From Pseudomonas flavescens (GTDB lineage: Bacteria > Pseudomonadota > Gammaproteobacteria > Pseudomonadales > Pseudomonadaceae): a stretch of 64,000 nt of DNA. The stretch covers positions 4,526,001 to 4,590,000 of the forward strand of contig NZ_JACBYV010000001.1 of assembly GCF_013408425.1 (NCBI RefSeq), given 5' to 3'. This document shows positions 52,484 through 61,400 of this stretch, one piece after another (the stretch's first letter is position 1; every line of letters starts with the position of its first letter). The notes below the pieces were generated by a model. The model was not told the origin of the DNA and searched no databases. It saw nothing but the letters and a program-made list of their open reading frames with translations. Made by a program: the position numbers and the translations under genes.

Positions 52484-53356
52484 TCAGGCGCCTTCTTCGT
52501 GATTCTTTATCGACTTCGCCGACAGCCGCAGACTGCGCAGGCTGCGCTTGACGCTCTTGAGGTGGTTGACCAGGCTCGGACCGCGGGCCATGGCCACGCC
52601 CATGGCGAGCACGTCGATCACCACCAGATGGGCGATGCGCGAGGCCAGCGGCGTGTAGATCTCGGTGTCTTCCTGCACATCGATGGCCAGGTTCACGGTA
52701 GCCAGATCAGCCAGCGGCGTCTGCCCCGGGCACAGGGCGATCAGCGAGGCACCGGCTTCACGCACCACGTTGGCAGTGGTCAGCAGATCCTTGGAGCGCC
52801 CGGACTGGGAGATGCACACCGCGACATCCGACGGCTTGAGGGTAATCGCCGACATCGCCTGCATATGCGGGTCGGAGTACGCCGCCGCATTGAGCAACAG
52901 GCGGAAGAACTTATGCTGGGCATCGGCCGCCACGGCACCGGACGCGCCAAAACCGTAGAACTCGATGCGCTGCGCCTGGGAGCACAGCCCGATGGCCTTC
53001 TCCAGTGCCACCGGATCGAGCTTCTCGCGCACCTCGATCAGGGTATGCAGCGTGGTGTCGAAGATCTTCATGCTGAAGTCGGCGACCGAATCGTCTTCAT
53101 GGATGGCGAACTGACCGAAACTCGCACCAGCCGCCAGGCTCTGCGCCAGCTTGAGCTTGAGATCCTGAAAACCGCTGCAGCCGATGGCGCGGCAGAAGCG
53201 CACGATGGTTGGTTCGCTGATGCCCACGGAATGCGCCAGCTCCGCCATGGAACTGTGCATCACCGCCGCAGGATCGAGTAGCACATGATCGGCCACCTTG
53301 AGTTCCGACTTGCGCAGGAGGTGGCGTGACTGGGCAATGTGCTGCAACAAATTCAC
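52484..53356 (-). CDS. hexR: HexR, RpiR-family repressor of central carbon metabolism
   Basis: The protein has 290 residues from GTG 53356 (VNLLQHIAQSRHLLRKSELK), the conserved HexR start; the frame extends to 53413. An RpiR-type HTH (MAELAHSVGISEPTIVRFCR) is followed by a SIS sugar-phosphate domain (IEFYGFGASGAVAADAQHKF, VAVCISQSGRSKDLL). HexR represses zwf and Entner-Doudoroff genes and is released by 2-keto-3-deoxy-6-phosphogluconate. It is divergent from zwf with its operator between. Confidence 0.95.
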   Translation of the reverse strand: MNLLQHIAQSRHLLRKSELKVADHVLLDPAAVMHSSMAELAHSVGISEPTIVRFCRAIGCSGFQDLKLKLAQSLAAGASFGQFAIHEDDSVADFSMKIFDTTLHTLIEVREKLDPVALEKAIGLCSQAQRIEFYGFGASGAVAADAQHKFFRLLLNAAAYSDPHMQAMSAITLKPSDVAVCISQSGRSKDLLTTANVVREAGASLIALCPGQTPLADLATVNLAIDVQEDTEIYTPLASRIAHLVVIDVLAMGVAMARGPSLVNHLKSVKRSLRSLRLSAKSIKNHEEGA

Positions 53357-53453
53357 TGGCAGAGACTCGACTGAAAAGTGATGAAGACGCCGGCTGGACT
53401 TTAGAGGTGTCACGACTCGGTTATGATCGAGATGCGCCGGGGGTGTAGTGTGC

Positions 53454-53470
53454 TTGTAGTTATACTACAA
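53454..53470. promoter_or_regulatory. HexR operator upstream of zwf
   Basis: TTGTAGTTATACTACAA is an inverted repeat of 7-bp arms around TAT, with the TTGT...ACAA ends expected for HexR. It lies about 40 bp upstream of the zwf start and 98 bp from hexR. Confidence 0.85.
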
Positions 53471-53510
53471 GGCTGACGCCCTCGCACGGACAAACCGATT
53501 CGGAGTTCCC

Positions 53511-54956
53511 ATGCTGAGCAATTCCTGTGACATGCTGGTTTTCGGCGGCACTGGCGATCTGGCCCTGCACAAACTGCTGCCTGCGCTTTATTACCTGCAT
53601 CGCGACGGTCGCCTGCATCGCGACACCCGTATTCTCGCCCTGGCCCGCAGCAATCACGCGCGCGCGGCCTACCAGGCCCTCGCCGAGCGCCACTGCCGCG
53701 TACAGGTGGCACGCGCCGACTTCGATGAGCAAACCTGGCAAGCGTTCGCCGAGCGTCTCGACTACTTCGTCATGGACGCCTCGCAAAGCGCCGACTTCGG
53801 CCGCCTGGCCAAGTACCTGGGCAATGATCGGGAACGGGTGAGGGTCTACTACCTGGCCACCGCGCCCAATCTGTTCGAAGACATCGCCTCGCACCTCAAG
53901 GTTGCAGGCCTGGCCGGCCCCCGCGCACGCATCGTGCTGGAAAAGCCCATCGGCCATTCACTGCAATCGGCCCTGGAGATCAACACGGGAATCGGGGCGG
54001 TTTTCGACGAACCCCAGGTGTTTCGCATCGACCACTACCTGGGCAAGGAAACCGTGCAGAACCTGATGGCGCTGCGCTTCGCCAACGCCCTGTTCGAGCC
54101 CGTGTGGCGCGCCGGGCACATCGACCACGTGCAGATCAGCGTCTGCGAGACCCTGGGCGTGGAAAACCGCGGCGCCTATTACGACCAGGCCGGGGCGATG
54201 CGCGACATGGTGCAGAACCATCTGCTGCAGCTGCTTTGCCTGGTGGCCATGGAAGCCCCGGTGCGCTTCGACGCCGAGTCGGTGCGCAACGAGAAGGTGA
54301 AGATTCTCGAAGCATTGAAGCCCATCACCGGCCTCGACGTGCGCGACAAGACCGTACGCGGCCAGTACGCCGCCGGCAGGATCGGCGGCCAGGAAGTGCC
54401 TGCCTATTACTTCGAGAAGAACGTCGACAACGACAGCGACACCGAAACCTTCGTCGCCGTGCAGGCCGAGATCAACAACTGGCGCTGGGCAGGCGTGCCC
54501 TTCTACCTGCGCACCGGCAAGCGGCTGGCGCGCAAGACGTCGGAAATCCTCATCCAGTTCAAGCCGGTCCCCCACCAGTTGTTCGGTAATGGCGAAGCCA
54601 ACCAGTTGCTGATCCGCCTGCAGCCCGAGGAACGCATCAGCCTGCAGCTGATGGCCAAGAACCCCGGCAAGGGCATGCACCTGAAACCGGTCGAGCTGGA
54701 CCTCAACCTGGCCGATGCCTTCAACAAACAACGACGCTGGGATGCGTACGAGCGCCTGTTGCTGGATGTCATCGAAGGTGATTCGACGCTGTTCATGCGC
54801 CGTGACGAAGTGGAAGCCGCCTGGCAATGGATCGATCCGATCATCAAGGGCTGGAATCAGCATTATCAGAGCCCACGCCCTTATCCTGCCGGCAGTAACG
54901 GGCCAGAACAATTGCAGCACTTGCTGGAGCGGCATGGCCGCGAATGGATCGAATGA
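53511..54956 (+). CDS. zwf: Glucose-6-phosphate 1-dehydrogenase
   Basis: The protein has 481 residues. The dinucleotide site is FGGTGDLALHKLLPAL and the substrate site is RIDHYLGKE. FYLRTGKRLARKTSEI is the conserved C-terminal element. It oxidises glucose 6-phosphate to 6-phosphogluconolactone with NAD(P)+, feeding the Entner-Doudoroff route. In most Pseudomonas pgl and eda follow; here a 501-bp AT-rich gap and an adhesin gene follow instead. Confidence 0.96.
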   Translation: MLSNSCDMLVFGGTGDLALHKLLPALYYLHRDGRLHRDTRILALARSNHARAAYQALAERHCRVQVARADFDEQTWQAFAERLDYFVMDASQSADFGRLAKYLGNDRERVRVYYLATAPNLFEDIASHLKVAGLAGPRARIVLEKPIGHSLQSALEINTGIGAVFDEPQVFRIDHYLGKETVQNLMALRFANALFEPVWRAGHIDHVQISVCETLGVENRGAYYDQAGAMRDMVQNHLLQLLCLVAMEAPVRFDAESVRNEKVKILEALKPITGLDVRDKTVRGQYAAGRIGGQEVPAYYFEKNVDNDSDTETFVAVQAEINNWRWAGVPFYLRTGKRLARKTSEILIQFKPVPHQLFGNGEANQLLIRLQPEERISLQLMAKNPGKGMHLKPVELDLNLADAFNKQRRWDAYERLLLDVIEGDSTLFMRRDEVEAAWQWIDPIIKGWNQHYQSPRPYPAGSNGPEQLQHLLERHGREWIE

Positions 54957-55457
54957 TCGAGAACGGCCAGTTATCGATCATTCATTAACCGTTGGTAAGC
55001 AAAGTTGTAACTCCGAATACCGATACTGCCTGTAAGCCATTGGCCATTATATTGCGCCGTCTCAGTCCATCCCCGATCAAAACAATTGAACCTTATATAA
55101 ATGCCGCTGTTGCAGCGGCATAGTTCAGAAATGACTCTTTTTCAAAAGAAAACTGCATATTCATTTCTCGACTAAAAATTTCGCCAATAGAAATTTAAAA
55201 AATAAACAACCAAAACATATACTTGGGATTTTCATTATAAAAATCTGGCATTAATCCGTTGGTATTAAATAGCTTTAGGGCCTAAAAATACCGGAACACT
55301 ATTCCAAAAAAGTATCACTTCTCTCTACATGCTTGCGATTCGACCGCTAGGTTTAAGTAGCGGTCGTCTTATCTGGTGCAACTGAAGTACGGGTTACTCC
55401 CGAAGTGAAGTCAGGAATTCGATGGAAGTCGAAAGTTAAGGATTGGGAGAAATCTTC
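54957..55457. promoter_or_regulatory. AT-rich leader region of the giant adhesin gene
   Basis: About 500 bp without a gene, clearly AT-rich between 55000 and 55330. It has two hairpins: ATGCCGCTG/CAGCGGCAT (55101-55121) and CGACCGCTA/TAGCGGTCG (55341-55366). TATATAA near 55094 and CATATACTTGG near 55218 resemble promoter-type elements but none is decisive. The gene has an SD GGGAGA before ATG 55458. Long AT-rich leaders are usual in silenced, tightly controlled surface genes. Confidence 0.55.
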
Positions 55458-58400
55458 ATGGCTGTACAGGCTAAGGTCGCCCCTATTGACCAGCAAGTCG
55501 CTCAAGCAACCGAGCGCACTGTCAGCAACACGTTACCGCTAAGTCAGAGCAGCAACGTCGCACTGAATATCGCTCCGGAATCCGTCGCCAGTTACAGCCG
55601 TGAAGGCATGGATCTGGTCGTGCAGATGCAGGATGGGGAAGTACTGCGGATCAGTAATTTCTATTCACCCGTCGAACAGCCAAGCCAGCTGTTCCTGGTG
55701 GGTGAGGAAGAGCAACTGATCGCGGTAGACCTCTCGCAAGCCGCCTCCGACGGCATCCTCGCCGCGTCCTATGCATCGGAAACCACCCTGTCCGGATTCA
55801 CCTCGCTGACGTCCGCGGCGGCAACCACCGGCGGCGCCCTGGGTCTGGGCACCGCTGCGCTCATCGGTGGCGTGGCGATCGCCGGTGGTGTGGTGGTGGC
55901 CGATGAGATCAGCAGCAGAGACAGCAACAACGACAACGGCGGCGCAACCCCGGTCGCCCCATCCGCTGCGAGCAGCCTGCAGGTCAGTGCGGACGGCCGC
56001 CTGCTGACCGGCAGCGCCGAAGCTGGCACGACCGTGCGAGTGGATGTGAACGGCGATGGCAACGTCGACTACACCGCCACGGTGGATAACGACGGGCGCT
56101 TCGTGGTGTCGTTCGTACCGCCGCTGACCAACGGCGAGGCGGTCAGCGTGGTGGTGGTCAATGCGGCGGGCGCTACCAGCCCCGCAGCGCAGGTGGCCGC
56201 ACCCGACATCAGCGCACCGGACCCGGCCAGCCAGTTGCAGGTGTCTGCCGAAGGGGATGTGCTGACTGGGCTCGCCGAGCCTGGCGCGCGCGTCGAGATC
56301 GATCTGAATGGTGACGGCATCGCCGACAGCTTCGCCATCGCCGGGCCCGACGGGCGCTTCACGTTCACCCTGAACCCACCGCTGGTAGCTGGCGAGACCA
56401 TCGCGGTATGGGTCATCGATGGCGCGGGCAATCAGGGCCAGACGGCGACCATCGCCGCGCCGAACGTGCTGGCACCTGAAGCCCCGACGGTCGAGCCAAG
56501 CAATGGTGCTCAACTGACAGGCACCGCGCCGCCGGACGCGACAGTGGAGTTCACCAACCCAGATGGCTCGTTGCTCGGCCAGACCACTGCCGATGCCAAT
56601 GGCAACTGGACGTTCACTCCGAACGTCCCCTGGGCGGACGGTGCCCTAGTCGACATGTCGGTGATCAACGTGCAGGGCATTCGCTCACCGATCATCCGTA
56701 TCGTGATCGATCGGAGCCCTCCCGACGCGCCCACCGTAGAGGTCAGCAATGGCACCTTGCTGAGCGGCACGGCGGAAGCCAACAGCACCATCACCCTGAC
56801 CATCGGCAGCAACCCAGCGGTAACGGTCACCACCGACGCCAGTGGGCTCTGGTACTACAGCCCGGCTGTGGCGCTGGCCGATGGAACGCTAGTCAGCGTG
56901 GTCGCAACCGACCGGGCTGGCAACAGCAGCCCGCCCACCGCCCTGACCATCGATGCCAGCCCGCCGCTGGCGCCACAGATCGGCAACAGCAACGGCGTGG
57001 TTTTCAGCGGCACGGCCGAGGCCGGCAGCACCCTGATACTGAGCGCCGCTGGCGCCGTGATTGGCCAGACCCTGGTAGACGCCAACGGCAACTGGAGCTT
57101 CACCGCCAGCCCACCTGTCGCCAATGGCATCCTGGTCAGCGCTGCGGCACGCGATGCCGCAGGCAATACCGGCCCTGCCGACTCGGTGACCGTCGACGAC
57201 GCACTGCCCAATGCCCCGGTCATCACCGCGAGCAACGGTACGGTCATTGCCGGCACCGCTGATGCCGGCAGCATCATCATCGTCAGAGACGCCAATGGCG
57301 GCCTTATCGGCCAGACCACAGCCAATGGCAGCGGCGCCTGGTCGATCACGCCAGCGGTGCCTCTGGCCAATGGCTCGGTGATCAACGCCATCGCCCAGAA
57401 CGCCCAGGGCGACAGCGCCAGCACCACCATCGCCGTCGATGCCGCGCCGCCCCAAGCGCCCGTGGTGCAGCCCAGCAACGGCGAAGTGCTGACGGGGACG
57501 GCCGAAGCCGGCGCAAAGATCATCCTGATCTACAGCAATGGCCAACTGATCGGGCAGACCTCTGCCGATGCGGACGGTAACTGGAGTTTCATCCCCACCA
57601 CGCCACTGAGCGACGGGACCAGCATCGAGGTGACGGCGCGTGACGCCGTCGGCAATACCAGCCTTCCAGCCACCGTGGTCATCGACCGCGATCCGCCGAC
57701 CATTCCGACGCTCGATGCAACCGATGGCATCACTATCAGCGGCTCCGCCGAAGCCGGCAGCACGGTGACCGTCAGCGGCCCGGGCGGGGTGATCATCGGA
57801 GCAACCATCGCCGACGCCAACGGCAACTGGAGCATCACGCCAACCCAACCCCTCGGCCATGACACCCCGATCAGCGTGAGCGCCCGTGACCAGGCCGGCA
57901 ACGTCAGCGTACCGGCCACCGGCGTGGTGGACGCAGAAGCGCCACAAGCGCCCACGCTCGCACCTTCGCGAGGCAACGCACTGAGTGGCACCGCCGAACC
58001 CGGCAGTACGGTCATCATCACCATCGGCAACGAGCCCGCCGTGCAGGTGAGCGTGGGCAACGATGGAAACTGGACTTACCTGCCAGGCCAACCCATTGCC
58101 AATGGCACCCCGGTCACGGTGGTGGCACAGGACCCCAGCGGCAATAGCAGTACACCGGTCAGTGGCAGTGTCGACAGCCAGCCTCCGGCAGCGCCCGTGG
58201 TGCACCCCAGCAACGGCGACATTCTGAGCGGCACCGCCGAGCCGGGCAGCACCGTGACCGTCACCACCCCAGGCAACCCCGAGCAGACGGCGACAACCGA
58301 TGCCAATGGCAACTGGACGGTCACCCCGACCAGCCCATTGCCCAATGGCGCATCGGTGGCAGTGACCGCCACCGATGCGGCGGGCAATCAGAGCACCGCT

Positions 58401-61400
58401 GGCGGAACCATCATCGATATCGCGCTGCCGGCACGCCCAACCATCGCCCCCAGCAACGGCAGCGCGCTCAGCGGTACCGCAACGGCCGGGGCGACCGTGG
58501 TGCTGACTGGCGCAGGCGGTGTCGCCATCGGCCAGACCAGCGCCGATGCGAACGGGGTCTGGAACTTCAGCCCGGCCGCGCCACTGGCCAACGGCACCAG
58601 CGTCAGCGCTACGGTCAACGCCAATGGCGTGAGCAGCGCACCGGCGATCACCGTGATCGACAGCATCGCGCCGGCCACGCCGACCATCCAGCCAAGCGAC
58701 GGCAGCCTGCTGACCGGAACCGCCGAAGCCGGTAGCACGCTGATTCTGACCGGCCCGGGTGGCACCAGCATCGGCCAGGCCACTGCCAATGATCAGGGCG
58801 TGTGGACATTCCAACCGGGTACGGCACTGGCCAACGGCACGCTGGTGAGCGTTGTCGCTCGTGATGCCGCCGGTAACCAGAGCGCAGCAGCCACGACCAC
58901 CACCGATGGCGTCGCCCCGCAGACGCCCACCCTGTTGCCCAGCAGCGGCACCCTGTTGAGCGGAACCGCGGAAGCAGGCAGTACGCTGATCGTCAGCGAC
59001 GCCAATGGTCGGGTCATTGGTCGAGCCACCGCCGATGCGAATGGCAACTGGACTCTGGCGCCGTCCCCCGCGTTGGCCGACAACGCGCAGATCAGCGTGG
59101 TCGCGCGCGATGCGGCCGGCAATACCAGTCCATCGGCAAGCGTGATCATCGATGCGAGCGCACCCGCCGCTCCGCTTCTCGATCCAAGCAATGGCCGTGT
59201 ACTGAGCGGTAGCGCAGAGCCAGGCAGCACCCTGACCATCAGGGATCTGGCCGGCAACCTGATAGCCGAAACGGTGGTGGGCGCAAATGGCACCTGGAGC
59301 ATCCCCCTCGCCACGCCGATACCCAACGCCGCGCAGATCCGGGTCATCGCCACGGACGCCAGCGGCAACGCCAGCCCGGCCGCGTCGCTGACGATCGATA
59401 GCGTCGCCCCCGCAGCCCCCACCGTCGCCCTGAGCAATGGCAGTGAAATCAGCGGCAGCGCCGAGCCGGGAAGTACCGTGATCCTCACCGGAGCTGGCGG
59501 CGCCAGCATCGGCCAGGTCACTGCAGACGCCAATGGCAACTGGACCTTCATACCCACCGGCGCAATCGGCAATGGCACCCAGGTCAGCGTGGTCGCCCGC
59601 GATGCCGCCGGCAACACCAGTGCGGCCAGCAGCGTCACCATCGACAGCCAGGCACCGAACGCACCGAGCGTGGGGCCCAGCAACGGCACACTGCTCAGCG
59701 GCACCGGCGAAGCGGGGACCCTTCTGATCATCAGCGTCGGCGGCGCCGTCATCGGTCAGACCCTGGTCGCCGCTGACGGCACCTGGAGCTTCACGCCGCC
59801 CGCTGCATTGCCCGATGGCACCGCGATCAGCATCGTCGCGCGGGATGCCACCGGCAACCAGAGCGCCTCGGTGGGTGTCACAATCGATGCTCTGACCCCC
59901 GCCACCCCGGTGATTCAACCCAGCAACGGCAGCTTCCTCAGCGGTAGCGCTGAAGCGGGCAGTACCGTCCTCATCACCGGGCCGGGTGGCGTCGTCATCG
60001 GCCAGACCATCGCAGACGGCAACAATACTTGGGCATTCACGCCAACCAACCCGTTGCTCGACGGCACTCAGGTCACCGTGGTCGCCCGTGACAGTGCCGG
60101 CAACACCAGCGCTCCTGCTGCCGTGATCGTCGATGCGGTCGTCCCGGCAACACCCACCCTGGCCCCGAGCGATGGCAAGACCCTGCTCAGCGGTACTGCC
60201 GAACCCGGAACCACACTGTTGCTCACCATCGGCACCGCGCCAGCGATTGAAGTCGGTGTCGACTCGAACGGCGTCTGGACCTATCCCCTGAGCGCCCCGC
60301 TGGCAGACCTGACCCCCGTTCGCGCGGTGGCTCGCGATGCTTCCGGCAATTTCAGCCCTGTAGCAACCATCGAGATCGATGCCGCGGCACCCGGTTCACC
60401 GGTGATCGTGGTGGGTACCAGCACGTTGCTGAGCGGCACTGCCGAAGCCGGCAGCACGGTCAGCATCAAGCTGCTGGTCAACGGCCAGCAGACCGAAATC
60501 GGCAGCGTGGTGGCCGATGCCCAAGGCAACTGGTCGTTCTCGCCCACACCGCCCAACACCCTGATCGACGGAAACCAGATTCAGGTCACGGCGACCGATG
60601 CAGCAGGCAACATCAGCCAGCCCTCCGCCATCGTCACCATCGATACCAATGCGCCCCTGCAACCCAGCATCGACGCCAGCAATGGCAGTAGCTTCAGTGG
60701 TATCGCCGAAGCCGGCAGCATCGTCATCATCACCGGCCCCGGCGGTGTGCTCATCGGCCAGGCCACCGCGGACGTCGACGGCGGCTGGACGTTCAGCCCG
60801 GCCAATCCGCTTCTCGATGGCACGCCAGTCACCGTGGTCGCCCGTGATGCCAGCGGTAACACCAGCCCATCGGCAACCGTCACCGTCGATGCCATCGCGC
60901 CGGGCGCACCGACGATTTCTCCCAGCGACGGCAGGACCACCCTCAGCGGCACCGCCGAGCCGGGCAGCACGCTGCTGCTCGGCATCGGAGGGGCTGCCGC
61001 GATTGAAATACCCGTAGACCAAGGCGGCAACTGGTCCTATGCACTGAATCCTGCGCTGGGTAATGGCATCACCATCACCGTGAGCGCTCGCGATGCAGCC
61101 GGCAATACCGGTCCGGCAGCATCCACCACCATCGACAACCTGGCGCCCGATGCTCCTGATCTGTATCCAAGCAACGGGCTGGAACTGAGCGGTACGGGCG
61201 AACCCGGCACCACGATCACCGTAACCAGCCCGGCGGATCTCAATCTGCAAGCGACGGTCGACGCCAATGGCAACTGGACGATCCCGCTGGGCACGCCACT
61301 GCCCGACAACACCTCGGTTTCGGTCATCGCCACCGATGCGGCAGGCAACCAGAGCGGTCCTGCAACGATCAGCGTGGAAGCCGACCTGCCAGCACGGCCT

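Noticed and set aside
55101..55121. ATGCCGCTG hairpin considered as a zwf terminator
   Set aside because: It has a good stem but is followed by AGTTCAG rather than a T-run, so it is kept only as a hairpin.
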